Part shown: piece by piece, positions 9,609-19,321 of the stretch
How positions within the stretch are numbered: the first letter of the stretch is position 1
How the letters are laid out: the number at the start of each line of letters is the position of its first letter
Translations under genes and position numbers: made by a program
Notes under the pieces: model-generated
What the model was told of the DNA's origin: nothing
Databases searched by the model: none
What the model saw: the letters and a program-made list of their open reading frames with translations, nothing else
Assembly (NCBI RefSeq): GCF_024661895.1
Contig: NZ_CP102453.1
Coordinates: forward strand, 558,001 to 622,000
DNA: 64,000 nucleotides
Reading direction: 5' to 3'
From: Fundicoccus culcitae
GTDB lineage: Bacteria > Bacillota > Bacilli > Lactobacillales > Aerococcaceae

Positions 9609-12329
9609 TTATTCATCTAATGCCATTTGACCTACTAGCACTTGCCGTGGCTTACTTCCATCTTGTTCACTGACTAGTCCTTGTGCTTCTAAATCATCCA
9701 CTAAGCGTGCAGCCCGGTTATATCCAATTCTAAATTTTCTTTGTAATTGCGAAATACTAATGGTTTCTAATCCATATAGCATTTCAACTGCTTCAGGATA
9801 ATATTCATCATCCGATACATTAGCTTCCGCTTCATTTTCTTCAGAAATCAAAATATTCTCATCATAATCGACGTCACGTTGCTCTTTGATAAAATCGGTA
9901 ATCCGTTCGACTTCCCGGTCAGATATGTAAGCGCCTTGAACGCGAATAGGTTTGTTTTTGCCCATAGGTTGAAATAGCATATCACCATGACCGAGTAATT
10001 TTTCAGCCCCGACACTATCTAAAATGGTTCTTGAGTCGGTACCACTTGACACGGCAAAAGCTAAGCGTGATGGAACATTCGCTTTAATTATCCCAGTAAT
10101 AACATCCACAGAGGGTCTTTGGGTAGCAATAATCATATGAATACCTGCTGCCCTAGCCATTTGTGCCAACCGAATAATAGCATTTTCAACATCATTGCTT
10201 GCCACCATCATTAAATCGGCTAATTCATCAATAAATACCACAATTTTTGGTAAAGGTTCAAGCGCTAAGCCCTCTTCCTTATTCCACTGATCAAAATTTT
10301 CATTATAACTATCGATATTTCTAACCCCGCTAGCAGCAAATAACTCATATCTTCGTTCCATTTCTTGTACAATTTTATTTAAAGCTTGAGCGGCCTTGCG
10401 AGGGTTGGTTACTACAGGTGCTAACAGATGAGGAATGCCATCATACATGGTCAACTCAACTTTTTTAGGGTCAATCATGAGGAATTTCACTTCTTCAGGC
10501 TTGGCTTTCATCAACAATGAGACGATGATGACGTTCATCCCAACAGACTTACCACTTCCTGTTGCTCCTGCAATTAATAAGTGGGGCATTTTGCTTAAAT
10601 CAGCTAAACAAACCGTTCCAGAAATATCACGACCTAGAGGTACTTCTAATAAATTGGAACTTGCTAAAGCCGCATCAATAATTTCCCCAAATGAAACGGT
10701 GCTGATTTGTGTATTAGGAACTTCAATCCCAATTAACGACTTGCCTGGAATGGGTGCTTCAATACGGACATCTCTAGCCGCTAAAGCTAGCGCAATATCA
10801 TCAGAGAGTGAAACAATCTTGCTTACTTTAACCCCAATAGCAGGTTGAACTTCGTATTTAGTGACCGAAGGACCCAAATTAGCTTTGACGATTTTAGCAT
10901 TAACACCAAAACTCTCAAATGTCTTTTCTAATTTAACAATATTTTTGTTAATACGCGCATATTCTTCAGATTGATCAACAGGGGGAATTTTATTCAATAA
11001 TGATTTAGGCGGTAATTGATACTCTTTTGTCTTCAACTTAGGCGGTGTTTTTTTGCCTTGGGTGTCAAACATTTCGTCAGATGAAGTGAGTGTCTTTTCA
11101 AGCGCATCGCTCGTCAAAGATTGATGTTCATTTGCTTGATCTTGCCAATGACTGGCTGAATTATTATCCAAGGCCGTTATATCCAAATCAACGGCACTCG
11201 TTTGCGTTTCCGCTACTTCCTCTGCTTTCTTTACACTAACCGGATGGTTTTCAATAACTTCCGCCTCAATGTTTGTATCCACATGCATTTGAGATTCGGG
11301 CGGCTTGTTTTCAATGATTACAGAAGGCTTGTTAAGATGATTCGCTTCATCAAAATAATCCAAATCTAATGTTTTTCCTTCTAAAAACAATTCTCGACTA
11401 TCAGAAGCCGTTGAAGCATAAGGGTCGGATTCATCAAAAGGTTCAAATGATGTTTTTTCATTTTCTAACTTAATCGGTTGATAGGCTGACTCTTTGTCCA
11501 CCGCAGGGGTATTTATTGGCTTTAAATCATTCATGGTATTTCGAAGGCGACGAAATACACTATGGCTTGTCTTAGGTTGTTGCGGTTCAATGTCCTCTTC
11601 GACACTTTCAAAAATATCTAGTTGTTCTGCTGTCGATGCCTGTTTTTTGCTTGGCGCGGGTTTTTCAGACTTGATCGTTTGACTAGCTTTTTTGAATGAT
11701 TGCTTGATATGACGGAAGCCTTGCATCAAATACGACCATATATCCTTCACAGACTGTTGAAAAGCTGGAATTGTAACACCAACCATCATAAATAAACCAA
11801 TGAAAAAGATAATAACTAAGAAGATATGGGCACCCCAAAAACCAAATAAATACGCAAAACCACTATATAGTAACGAACCTAACAAGCCACCCCCTAAACT
11901 AAAACGATTTTGACTAGTTAATAATTCATTACGAAAAATAGCAAAGGTTTCTTGAAAAACCTCTGTATTTATTTCCCCAGGTGTATGGAATTGTTGAAAA
12001 TGTAAGACAGTCGAAATACTTGAAATCACTAAAATAAAGCCAAATAATTTTTTAATATCAACGGTAAATATTTTTCCAGAAAAAATCATTAACAGACCGA
12101 GATATAAAAAAGAAACTAAAACTAAAACATAGGCTTCCCCAACAAACAAACGGATTGAATTGGCAACTAGTAAACCCAAAAAGCCCCAATTAAACAAACC
12201 AATAACAGCAAAAAAACTAATAAATATCCCTAAAACTAAGTATGTTACTTGATAGTTGGAAGACTGACGCTTTTTGCCCGTTTTCGTTTTGGTTCGTTTG
12301 GATTGAGTTGTTGTTTTTTTATTGGACAA
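9609..12329 (-). CDS. ftsK: DNA translocase FtsK/SpoIIIE
   Basis: 906-residue septal DNA pump. Four or so membrane segments occupy the N-terminal 200 residues. An acidic, low-complexity linker runs to about residue 430. The RecA-like motor domain follows, with Walker A GATGSGKS and Walker [14 protein letters not shown]-terminal winged-helix gamma domain ([23 protein letters not shown]) reads DNA polarity sequences. It moves chromosome ends through the closing septum. No terminator is obvious in the 55 bases downstream, but the next gene on this strand has its own strong promoter. Confidence 0.97.
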   Translation of the reverse strand: MSNKKTTTQSKRTKTKTGKKRQSSNYQVTYLVLGIFISFFAVIGLFNWGFLGLLVANSIRLFVGEAYVLVLVSFLYLGLLMIFSGKIFTVDIKKLFGFILVISSISTVLHFQQFHTPGEINTEVFQETFAIFRNELLTSQNRFSLGGGLLGSLLYSGFAYLFGFWGAHIFLVIIFFIGLFMMVGVTIPAFQQSVKDIWSYLMQGFRHIKQSFKKASQTIKSEKPAPSKKQASTAEQLDIFESVEEDIEPQQPKTSHSVFRRLRNTMNDLKPINTPAVDKESAYQPIKLENEKTSFEPFDESDPYASTASDSRELFLEGKTLDLDYFDEANHLNKPSVIIENKPPESQMHVDTNIEAEVIENHPVSVKKAEEVAETQTSAVDLDITALDNNSASHWQDQANEHQSLTSDALEKTLTSSDEMFDTQGKKTPPKLKTKEYQLPPKSLLNKIPPVDQSEEYARINKNIVKLEKTFESFGVNAKIVKANLGPSVTKYEVQPAIGVKVSKIVSLSDDIALALAARDVRIEAPIPGKSLIGIEVPNTQISTVSFGEIIDAALASSNLLEVPLGRDISGTVCLADLSKMPHLLIAGATGSGKSVGMNVIIVSLLMKAKPEEVKFLMIDPKKVELTMYDGIPHLLAPVVTNPRKAAQALNKIVQEMERRYELFAASGVRNIDSYNENFDQWNKEEGLALEPLPKIVVFIDELADLMMVASNDVENAIIRLAQMARAAGIHMIIATQRPSVDVITGIIKANVPSRLAFAVSSGTDSRTILDSVGAEKLLGHGDMLFQPMGKNKPIRVQGAYISDREVERITDFIKEQRDVDYDENILISEENEAEANVSDDEYYPEAVEMLYGLETISISQLQRKFRIGYNRAARLVDDLEAQGLVSEQDGSKPRQVLVGQMALDE

Positions 12330-12369
12330 AACTTTTCCTCCTTAACTCATGGCATCGTATGCATTTTCT

Positions 12370-12386
12370 TTAACTCATTGAGTTAA
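12370..12386. promoter_or_regulatory. 17-bp perfect palindrome between ftsK and acyP
   Basis: TTAACTCATTGAGTTAA is a perfect odd-length palindrome in the divergent ftsK/acyP gap. A further half-site, TTAACTCAT, lies at 12342-12350. This could be an operator, but no regulator can be named. Confidence 0.35.
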
Positions 12387-12470
12387 TCTATTGTATAATA
12401 AGTCCAAAGTTAATTATACCATGTAATTTACATAATAATAAAGATTAGATTTTTGAAAGGAGTGTAAACG

Positions 12471-12746
12471 GTGGAAACCTTAGAAATAATTGTGTCTGGC
12501 AGAGTTCAAGGCGTTGGTTATCGTAATTATGTCCAACAATTGGCGACTAAATACGACATACATGGGAATGTTAAAAACCTGTATTCGGGCGATGTTAAAA
12601 TTATTGCCCAAGCCCAAGAAGATCAGTTAAAACAATTTGTTCACGCCATTCAGCAACCACAACATCGTTATATGAAAATAGATCAAATTAAATCATCCCC
12701 CTTAACTTCAAGTCAAATATTTAACCGTTTTTCAGTTGAATACTAA
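12471..12746 (+). CDS. acyP: Acylphosphatase
   Basis: 91-residue acylphosphatase that hydrolyses acyl phosphates such as carbamoyl or 1,3-bisphosphoglycerate. The first motif GRVQGVGYRNY includes the phosphate-binding Arg-18, and the second, GNVKN, supplies the catalytic Asn-36. The start is GTG behind a GGAGTG ribosome site. It is divergent from ftsK and lies 110 bases upstream of yidC on the same strand, a neighbour pair common in Lactobacillales and Bacilli. Confidence 0.95.
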   Translation: METLEIIVSGRVQGVGYRNYVQQLATKYDIHGNVKNLYSGDVKIIAQAQEDQLKQFVHAIQQPQHRYMKIDQIKSSPLTSSQIFNRFSVEY

Positions 12747-12856
12747 CTAAATTATTAAATTTTTCACTAAATCCCTTGGTATTTCATTTTTTGGTTGAAT
12801 TTTAGCTCCTAGTCTTTTATAGTTAATGAGTATGAAAATTTAACGGAGCGTGAGAA

Positions 12857-13837
12857 ATGAAGAACAAACAACGTAGAATCCAAATGATTGGATTATTAAT
12901 CTTCGTCGTTCTAATTGCCAGTGGGTGCGTTAGTTATGATGAAGCTGGAAATCCAACCGGTTGGGTTTATCAATATTTAGGAGTTCCTGCCTCGAATTTT
13001 CTTGACTTTTTAGCAGGTATTTTTGGAGGTAGTTATGGTGTTGCCATCATCATTGTAACATTAATTACACGAATATTAATGTTGCCTTCATCTTTAAAAA
13101 TGACTAAAGATTCGATGATTAGTCAAGCAAGAATGAAAATTGCGCAACCAGAAATTGATGAAATTAGAGAAGAAATTGAAGCCACAGAAGATCCACAAGA
13201 AAAAGCTGCCTTAAATAATGAGTTAATGGCCGTCTATAAGAAATACGATATTAGTATGTTTGGCGGTTTATCAGGTTGCTTGCCATTAATCATTCAAATG
13301 CCAATCATTTCAGCTGTTTATGCAGCCATACGTTCATCGGAAGAAATCTTAAATTCTACCTTCTTAGGTATATCTTTAGGTGAACAAAGTATTGTTGTAA
13401 CTGTATTAGTTGTTATTTTCACCTTCTTACAAGGTTGGATGATGCAAAAATCACAACCACAACAACCCCAAGGTCAAAATGATACAGCTGCCCAAACCAA
13501 TAAAACAATGATGTTAATGAACCCATTAATGATTGGTTGGATTACCTACATCTCTGCAGCTGGATTAGGTCTTTATTTCTTAACCGGAGCTATTTTCGGG
13601 ATTGTGCAACAAGCTTATTCGAATTATATCGTTCGACCTAAAATTCAAAAAATGATTGATGAAGAAGCTGAGAAACATAAGAATGCACCTAAACGTAAAA
13701 GAAATAAAAAAGTTAAGAAAGCAACAACGACGGATAGTCAGCGTTTAGTACCTACCAAAAATGAAGTTCGCTCTGTTGACTCAAACAATCGCAATGCTGG
13801 TAAACAAAGAAATTCCGGCAAACAAAAACGTGTTTAA
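12857..13837 (+). CDS. yidC: Membrane protein insertase YidC (lipoprotein form)
   Basis: 326-residue Oxa1/SpoIIIJ-type insertase that places proteins in the membrane alone or with SecYEG. The N-terminus is a lipoprotein signal with lipobox IASGC and lipid-bearing Cys-24, as is usual in Gram-positives. Five membrane segments and the hydrophilic-groove arginine region (TLITRILMLP) follow. The tail is long, very basic and rich in Lys/Arg/Asn, as in the YidC2/OxaA2 type that can bind ribosomes. A strong terminator follows 20 bases after the stop. Confidence 0.96.
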   Translation: MKNKQRRIQMIGLLIFVVLIASGCVSYDEAGNPTGWVYQYLGVPASNFLDFLAGIFGGSYGVAIIIVTLITRILMLPSSLKMTKDSMISQARMKIAQPEIDEIREEIEATEDPQEKAALNNELMAVYKKYDISMFGGLSGCLPLIIQMPIISAVYAAIRSSEEILNSTFLGISLGEQSIVVTVLVVIFTFLQGWMMQKSQPQQPQGQNDTAAQTNKTMMLMNPLMIGWITYISAAGLGLYFLTGAIFGIVQQAYSNYIVRPKIQKMIDEEAEKHKNAPKRKRNKKVKKATTTDSQRLVPTKNEVRSVDSNNRNAGKQRNSGKQKRV

Positions 13838-13856
13838 CTAAATGATACCCACTTTC

Positions 13857-13902
13857 AACAACTAACGATCAAGTCATTTATTTGATTGTTAGTTGTTTTT
13901 TT
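13857..13902 (+). terminator. Intrinsic terminator of yidC
   Basis: A 16-bp stem (AACAACTAAC and GATCAA pairing with TTGATT and GTTAGTTGTT, one G-T pair) is followed by seven or more T. Confidence 0.9.
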
Positions 13903-13903
13903 A

Positions 13904-13996
13904 AATAAAAAATCCGAACGTTTAATGCTGTGGTGAACGGTAAACAAGTTAATTACTAGTTGTTTAGTTTACCTCAGGCATTGATTATCCGGATTC
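13904..13996 (-). terminator. Long branched hairpin, probable terminator of covRS
   Basis: On the minus strand an imperfect outer stem (AATCCGGATAATCAATGC against GCATTAAACGTTCGGATT) encloses an inner stem whose base is GGTAAAC/GTTTACC. A run of six T follows immediately. It sits 25 bases after the covS stop. The position and the T-run say terminator; the size and branching are unusual for one. Confidence 0.65.
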
Positions 13997-14021
13997 TCTA
14001 ACTGTAAAAATAGACTTCCAA

Positions 14022-15533
14022 TTAAGATATAGACTTGTGTTTAGCAATTTGCTTACTCTTATAAATTTGTCTAGTATCTGTTAATGTCGGAAATTCAACA
14101 TAAAAAATGGATCCATGATGCAAAACACTATCGGCCCAAATCTCTCCACGATAAGACTTGACCAATTGTTGTGCGATACTTAACCCTAAACCATTACCGC
14201 CTTTATCACGCGAACGCGCTTTATCCACCCGATAAAAACGTCCAAACACACGTTCCTTATCTTCGGCAGACATCCCCTCACCAAAATCTTGAACAGCTAT
14301 TCTAACCGCTGTAACGCTAGTACTTACAGCGACATGAATTTCCTTACGATCCGTGCTATATTTCACAGCATTATCTAATAAAATAATAAATATCTGCTCA
14401 AAATGATTGCGGAAGATTTTTACATATAATTCGTCTGGATCGGATTCAATATCTAAATAAAACTGAAATTCTGGGTATAACATCACAAAATTATTAAAAA
14501 CTTGTCGAATGGTTGAATAGACTTCCGTAATTTCATCTTTGTAATCAACATCCACATGATCCGCCCGCATCAAATCAAGCATTTCTTGAACGAGTCCCTT
14601 CATACGCACAATTTCTTGCAATGAAGCAGATATAGACTCCTCTAACACTTCAGGATCTTCTTTCCCCCAGCGATTTAACATTTTTAAATGGCCTTCGACA
14701 ATGGCGACAGGTGTCCTTAATTCATGTGAAACATCTTCGACGAATTGTTTTTGATTTTTTACATAGTTATCAATTTTGTCGAGTAAACGATTAATATGAT
14801 CACTTAAATCACTCCATTCGTCAGATGAACGTGGTTTTCTAACACGTAATTGCGACAAACTTTCAGCTTCAACTAAATCTAATGAATTGACCAAGTAAGT
14901 CAACGGTCTTAAGAAAATACGTACCAATATAAACGTAATGACTAAAGCTACAATGATGATGCCAAACAAAATACCATATAAATTGCTTTGCATGTTAGTC
15001 GTAATACGGTTAAAAACATCTGGCATAACAATATATTGGAAGGACCCAACATCATCGCCTGTCGTAGCCGATTTAATTTTGATGTTCCCAACCATAGCCA
15101 TTTGATTATTTACTTCAGTCCGTTTTATTTGATCGGAATATTCCATCGGATTTATATTGACATGTTGCGTTTCATAAACTAATTGCTGTTTTTCATTAAA
15201 AAAACGATAAACAATATCATTGGATTCAAAGAAAGTTAAAAAACTTATCACTGAATCCTGCGTATTTTCCAATTCTCCGCTAGAGGCTTCGGAAATAATC
15301 GATTGAAAATATGTTCGTTGAAAAGGTTGATCCATTGTTTCAAAGTAATCAACGGTTGCTTCAAAAAAGTGCTGATGATTTGCTTGGATTTCATTAAATT
15401 GACTCTCTAAAGAACGTTGATAATAAATCACACTGCTCAAAGAAGCAAATAAGGTAAAGGTCACAAAAATTAAAATACCCCATTTCCATTTTAAGGAAAT
15501 GGGTTGTTGATTTTCAAATAACTTTTTAAACAT
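14022..15533 (-). CDS. covS: Sensor histidine kinase, CovS/ArlS-like
   Basis: 503 residues. Membrane segments at about 17-37 and 184-207 flank an extracytoplasmic sensor of about 145 residues. HAMP follows (about 208-260), then a HisKA domain with phospho-accepting His-270 in the context DVSHELRTP, and a HATPase domain with an N-box (LLDNAVKYS), G1 (DFGEGM) and G2 (GGNGLGLS). The partner is the regulator encoded two bases upstream. Length and layout match streptococcal CovS (about 500 residues) better than the shorter staphylococcal ArlS. Such systems control surface and secreted proteins; the signal here is unknown. Confidence 0.85.
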   Translation of the reverse strand: MFKKLFENQQPISLKWKWGILIFVTFTLFASLSSVIYYQRSLESQFNEIQANHQHFFEATVDYFETMDQPFQRTYFQSIISEASSGELENTQDSVISFLTFFESNDIVYRFFNEKQQLVYETQHVNINPMEYSDQIKRTEVNNQMAMVGNIKIKSATTGDDVGSFQYIVMPDVFNRITTNMQSNLYGILFGIIIVALVITFILVRIFLRPLTYLVNSLDLVEAESLSQLRVRKPRSSDEWSDLSDHINRLLDKIDNYVKNQKQFVEDVSHELRTPVAIVEGHLKMLNRWGKEDPEVLEESISASLQEIVRMKGLVQEMLDLMRADHVDVDYKDEITEVYSTIRQVFNNFVMLYPEFQFYLDIESDPDELYVKIFRNHFEQIFIILLDNAVKYSTDRKEIHVAVSTSVTAVRIAVQDFGEGMSAEDKERVFGRFYRVDKARSRDKGGNGLGLSIAQQLVKSYRGEIWADSVLHHGSIFYVEFPTLTDTRQIYKSKQIAKHKSIS

Positions 15534-15535
15534 AA

Positions 15536-16237
15536 TTATGTTCTCATGACATATCCCGTTCCGCGAACGGTTTGAATATAACTATCTTTACCAGGAACAT
15601 CAATTTTGTTACGTAAATACCGAATATACACATCAACGACATTCGTTTCTACTTCTGATTTATAGCCCCAAACTTTATCTAGCAATACTTCACGCGATTT
15701 TACCATGTTTAGATTTTCCATTAAATACAACAATAATTCATATTCGCGTTTGGTTAAATCAATAACCTCATTATCGCGTTTAACGATACGATTGGCTTTT
15801 TCAATCGTTAAATCACGGTATTTAACGGTTGGCTGATTCGCATTTCTTTGATCTTCTTCCGTATCGATGCGACGAAACAGGGCTCTTAAGCGAGCTAATA
15901 GTTCTTCGATGGCAAATGGTTTAACAATGTAGTCATCTGCCCCTTGGTCTAAACCTGACACGCGATCAATGACAGAATCTCTGGCTGTCATAATAATAAT
16001 GGGTGTATCCTTAATCGGACGAATGCGTCGACACACTTCAAGACCGTTTAATTCTGGTAACATTAAATCGAGTAATATAACATCCCAATCCTCATTTAAT
16101 GCAGCATCTAATCCACTGCGACCATCATAGCAAATCTTTGTTTCATAACCTTCATGTTGAAGTTCAAGGTCGACAAAACGCGCTAAATTTTTTTCATCCT
16201 CAATAATTAAAATCCGTTGTTTACGTTCCTCTGACAT
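15536..16237 (-). CDS. covR: OmpR-family response regulator, CovR/ArlR-like
   Basis: 233 residues. The receiver domain has phospho-acceptor Asp-57 in LLDLMLP and the sequence [22 protein letters not shown], which closely recalls streptococcal CovR (CsrR). The winged-helix DNA-binding domain ends with the typical [18 protein letters not shown] and [12 protein letters not shown]. First gene of the covRS pair. The call to CovR rather than ArlR rests on remembered sequence similarity; both belong to one orthologous group. Confidence 0.9.
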   Translation of the reverse strand: MSEERKQRILIIEDEKNLARFVDLELQHEGYETKICYDGRSGLDAALNEDWDVILLDLMLPELNGLEVCRRIRPIKDTPIIIMTARDSVIDRVSGLDQGADDYIVKPFAIEELLARLRALFRRIDTEEDQRNANQPTVKYRDLTIEKANRIVKRDNEVIDLTKREYELLLYLMENLNMVKSREVLLDKVWGYKSEVETNVVDVYIRYLRNKIDVPGKDSYIQTVRGTGYVMRT

Positions 16238-16639
16238 CTACTGTCCTCCTCTATTTAATAAGTTATATCACTTATTCTATACTTATATTGTAAGCTATTT
16301 ACGCCAACATTAAAAGCTAAATGAATAAGTTAAAAATAAAATTATAAATCATAAAACTATTTAATCACATTTTAATAAAAACAGCAAGAAAGTCACATTA
16401 AATAAAGCCATGAATATCTATCTGTTTCAATATTCAAGGCAATCATATTTAATCGTCACTAACTATCCTATCAACAACACCAATTTGTTGTTCTGATATT
16501 TATTATATCCTCCTCATTCTTATTCATATTAATTTTAACAAATTTTAACACTAGTTTAAAGCATTCAGCATAATAAACATTGAAAGAACTTAGAATATTG
16601 GTTAATATATTATTATTAAGCAGTTTGAAGGAGCCAACA
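16238..16639. other. A+T-rich divergent control region between covR and the DUF4044 gene
   Basis: About 400 bases with no credible gene. The open frame on the minus strand through this area lacks a ribosome site and family resemblance. It holds a perfect 10-bp tandem repeat (16531-16550), a small AACAAC/GTTGTT dyad near 16473-16492, and several TTAAAA elements nearer covR. A purine-rich GAGGAGG on the minus strand near 16510 is not followed by a usable start. Confidence 0.4.
16531..16550. repeat. Tandem 10-bp direct repeat, candidate OmpR-type binding site
   Basis: AATTTTAACA occurs twice in a row. OmpR-family regulators bind direct repeats spaced by one helical turn, so this is a candidate site for the divergent CovR-like regulator. 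The repeat is seen; binding is inferred. Confidence 0.4.
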
Positions 16640-16774
16640 ATGAACTCACATAAACCCCAAAAATCGACGAGTAAAATGGATAAACTTGTCAAAACGACGG
16701 CTATTATCATGGTAACGGTCATCATCGTATCTTTAGTTATCAGTGTTTTAGCAAGCATTCAAACTTTTATGTAA
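16640..16774 (+). CDS. Small membrane peptide, DUF4044-like
   Basis: 44 residues: a hydrophilic basic head (NSHKPQKSTSKMDKL) and one membrane segment (about 20-43). This resembles the short DUF4044 proteins found across Lactobacillales, whose role is unknown. The ATG at 16640 is chosen because it follows GAAGGAG by six bases; an ATG 60 bases upstream in frame has no ribosome site and would spoil the family-like N-terminus. It is transcribed away from covR and ends before a hairpin. Confidence 0.7.
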   Translation: MNSHKPQKSTSKMDKLVKTTAIIMVTVIIVSLVISVLASIQTFM

Positions 16775-16813
16775 TCGTTATTTACAACATACTATCCATT
16801 AGAGTAACACACA

Positions 16814-16848
16814 AGAGGCTGTATGCATAAAAATGCTACAGCCTCTTT
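16814..16848 (+). terminator. Hairpin with short T tail after the DUF4044 gene
   Basis: AGAGGCTGTA pairs with TACAGCCTCT, followed by only three T. It lies between converging genes and could serve either strand weakly. Confidence 0.55.
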
Positions 16849-16889
16849 AAGTTGATGGATTTAAACTTTTACGCTAAGTGAAACCTAAT

Positions 16890-17288
16890 TTATTTTATAT
16901 TTGATTTTACTTTTCCAAACCATTTAGAAAAGCCACCCTTAAGGATGTATACATCTTTATAGCCACTTTTTCTGAGTATATTAGCTGCTCTAGAAGCAAA
17001 ACTCATAGAATCATCGTAAAGATAAATGGGTTGATCTTTACGTAATTCTTTATGACGCATCGAAAATTGTGACATTGGGATATTCCGAGCACCTAAAATA
17101 TGTTTGGCATCAAATTCAGCTTGCTCTCTAACATCGACTAGTTGCACACGCCGAATTTTATCTTCAATTTCACTAGCATCAACTACTTTAGCACTCATAC
17201 GACGGATTATATATAAATATAGTTTATAAATTCCATACGCCAAAAAACCTAAAACAATGACTGCGCTCAATCCAATTAAAAAATCCAT
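16890..17288 (-). CDS. Membrane-anchored rhodanese-like protein lacking the catalytic cysteine
   Basis: 132 residues: an N-terminal membrane segment (about 5-28) and a cytoplasmic rhodanese domain (VDVREQAEFDAKHILGARNIP, then KDVYILKGGFSKW). The active-site loop that normally holds the sulfur-carrying cysteine reads LYDDSMSFASRAA, so no catalytic cysteine is present. Sulfurtransferase activity is therefore unlikely; it may bind or scaffold instead. It lies nine bases after glcK in the rhomboid-glcK-rhodanese order common in Lactobacillales. Confidence 0.85.
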   Translation of the reverse strand: MDFLIGLSAVIVLGFLAYGIYKLYLYIIRRMSAKVVDASEIEDKIRRVQLVDVREQAEFDAKHILGARNIPMSQFSMRHKELRKDQPIYLYDDSMSFASRAANILRKSGYKDVYILKGGFSKWFGKVKSNIK

Positions 17289-17297
17289 TTCTAACTC

Positions 17298-18263
17298 CTA
17301 ACTATATGCTTCTTCCACTAATCTTGCAGCACCAATAACCCCTGCATCATTCCCAATAGAGGCTAATCTTAATGATGTTGTTTCGTAAATTTGCGGGAAA
17401 ACATATTTTTTGAAATAGGGGTTAATGACATCAATCAGGTATTGTCCGGCCGCTGAAACACCACCGCCTAAGATAATATACTTAGGATTAACCACATTGG
17501 CAATATGCGAACAAGCCAACCCCATGTATTTAGCCCATTGATCAACCACTTCATTAGCGAAGAAGTCCCCTTTTTGCGCTTCCGAAAATATATCTTCCGC
17601 ACCAATATCTTCACCATTATCAATTTGATGCTTCAATTTAGAATCGCCTTCATAACGGTCGGCAAAATAACGAACTAAGTTAATAATGCCTTTACCAGAG
17701 GCTAAAATTTCTAAGCAATCTGTTTTTCCACACGTACATTGAACACCCATATCCGTGGTGATTTGAAGGTGACCAATTTCCCCGCCACCACCTTCGCCGC
17801 GGACAATTTTACCTTCGTTAATAACGCCGCCACCAATACCTGTACCTAAGGTAACCATGACCACATTAGATGCACCATTTCCGGCACCTTTCCATTGTTC
17901 TCCTAACGCAGCAACATTGGCATCATTATCAATATAAAATGGGATATTGAAGGCTTCAGCGATTTGTTTACCAACATATTGAACGTTTGTCCAATTTAGA
18001 TTATAAGCGCCAACAACCGTTTTATTTTCGGCATCAACTACTCCTGGTGAACCCATTCCGATGCCAAAAAAATCAGCCACTTCAAGTTGATATAATTCTA
18101 AATGTTCTTTAATTGAATTAATAATATCTGGGACAATGGCTTCGCCATCATTAATAATATTTGTGCCGACACTCCACTTTTTCATAATTTCGCCTTCAGG
18201 CGTAACAACTGCCATTTTTACGGAAGTCCCGCCTAAATCTATACCCAATATATATTTACTCAA
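17298..18263 (-). CDS. glcK: Glucokinase (ROK family)
   Basis: Phosphorylates glucose to glucose-6-phosphate. About 321 residues with the ATP-binding GIDLGGTSVK at the N-terminus, the ROK sugar-site EGGGGEIGHLQI, and the zinc-binding cysteines in CTCGKTDC. The in-frame ATG at 18272 touches the GAGG ribosome site directly, so the TTG at 18263 (nine bases from GAGG) is the likelier start; this is a judgement. The rhomboid gene ends 30 bases upstream and a yqgQ gene, often found between them, is absent. Confidence 0.93.
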   Translation of the reverse strand: MSKYILGIDLGGTSVKMAVVTPEGEIMKKWSVGTNIINDGEAIVPDIINSIKEHLELYQLEVADFFGIGMGSPGVVDAENKTVVGAYNLNWTNVQYVGKQIAEAFNIPFYIDNDANVAALGEQWKGAGNGASNVVMVTLGTGIGGGVINEGKIVRGEGGGGEIGHLQITTDMGVQCTCGKTDCLEILASGKGIINLVRYFADRYEGDSKLKHQIDNGEDIGAEDIFSEAQKGDFFANEVVDQWAKYMGLACSHIANVVNPKYIILGGGVSAAGQYLIDVINPYFKKYVFPQIYETTSLRLASIGNDAGVIGAARLVEEAYS

Positions 18264-18293
18264 GTTTATCATCCTCTACATTTATTATTTTAA

Positions 18294-19010
18294 CTATCTA
18301 TAATTAGCATAAACTTTTTGAATACCAAACCAAATTAATAAAGCTGAAATACCAATAATGACTAACAAAGCAATCGCCTTATAGCGTTTAGGAAAATCAT
18401 TTTTTTGAGGTAAGCCTAAGACAAAGGTAATCAAAACACCATAAATCGCTCCCCCTATATGCCCCCAATAATCAATCCCTGTACTAAATAACCCCATAAT
18501 TAAATTAATTAAGAGTAACATAGCAAAAGATCTCGCTCGAACCGTTAAATAACGATAATTTGGATAAAGATAAGCTAAAACTAAAAACGCCGCAAACGTA
18601 CCAAACAAAGCGGTGCTGGCACCTGCAGATACATTCGGACTAAAAGCGAAGGATAAAATGTTTCCTCCGATAGCTGAAACAAGATACAAAATCGCAAAAC
18701 GCCAGTGTCCCATAATTTGTTCTAGTTCACTACCAATAAAATAAATGGAAATACCATTCATTAAAATATGTTCAAAGCCTATATGGACAAAGGCAGCCGT
18801 AATTAATCGCCACCATTCATTCCCAAAAACCATTAATTCATTGACTTTTGCCCCAGTAGCGATTAATACTAAGGTATTTTGTGTCGTTCGATAACGAATA
18901 AGCGTGTATAAGTATACAGCTACACAGATTAATAAAAATAAATAAGTCATATATGGCATGTTACGATTAATCTCAATCGGCTTATTCGTTCGTTTAAATC
19001 GTCTATTCAT
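18294..19010 (-). CDS. Rhomboid-family intramembrane serine protease
   Basis: 238 residues with six or seven membrane segments. The catalytic serine is Ser-132 in GASTALFG, and the partner histidine is His-184 in DYWGHIGGAIYG. The helix-2 HxxxN motif (HILMN, 81-85) is also intact, so the enzyme should be active. It resembles B. subtilis YqgP (GluP), which also sits beside glcK. Substrates are unknown. Confidence 0.93.
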   Translation of the reverse strand: MNRRFKRTNKPIEINRNMPYMTYLFLLICVAVYLYTLIRYRTTQNTLVLIATGAKVNELMVFGNEWWRLITAAFVHIGFEHILMNGISIYFIGSELEQIMGHWRFAILYLVSAIGGNILSFAFSPNVSAGASTALFGTFAAFLVLAYLYPNYRYLTVRARSFAMLLLINLIMGLFSTGIDYWGHIGGAIYGVLITFVLGLPQKNDFPKRYKAIALLVIIGISALLIWFGIQKVYANYR

Positions 19011-19321
19011 TTTTTCACCTCTTTTATCACAGATAGGTCTATTATACCTAATCGATTGAGGAATTTATAGTAATCACTTACAATTTTATCCTTTAAAAAC
19101 GAAATGACTACCCAAACCCTTAGAGCTAATGATCGTAAGGATTTGAGTAGTCAAGTTAGTCCTAATGCTGTAGCTGCTTGAACACTAGCTAATCAAGTAT
19201 AAGAATACATAACAAGCACAGGTTTGAACGAATCTACTAATATATTTGAAAGTTAGGATTAATTGGGTAAATAAAATCATTAGAAAATTTTGGGGTTCAC
19301 CCTTTTGCTTACTAAGATTAA
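19011..19321. other. Gap between rpmG and the rhomboid gene
   Basis: About 310 bases. Apart from the long hairpin at 19106-19152 I see no gene and no known RNA family. The 5-formyltetrahydrofolate cyclo-ligase gene often placed here in relatives is absent. The rhomboid gene probably has its own promoter in the 95 bases before its start. Confidence 0.4.
19095..19152 (-). terminator. Long hairpin, probable terminator of rpmG
   Basis: On the minus strand a 17-bp stem forms between GACTACTCAAATCCTTA and TAAGGGTTTGGGTAGTC with two G-U pairs and a 13-base loop; GTTTTT follows after a six-base gap. The wobble pairs work only in minus-strand RNA, which fits a transcript coming from rpmG 170 bases upstream. 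Confidence 0.65.

Noticed and set aside
10435-10848. Open frame of 137 codons on the plus strand inside ftsK
   Set aside because: Antisense to the conserved motor domain, with no ribosome site and no family resemblance.
16471-16758. Open frame of 95 codons on the minus strand over the covR control region
   Set aside because: It runs antisense through the small DUF4044 gene, has no ribosome site, and its leading part mirrors the membrane segment of that gene.
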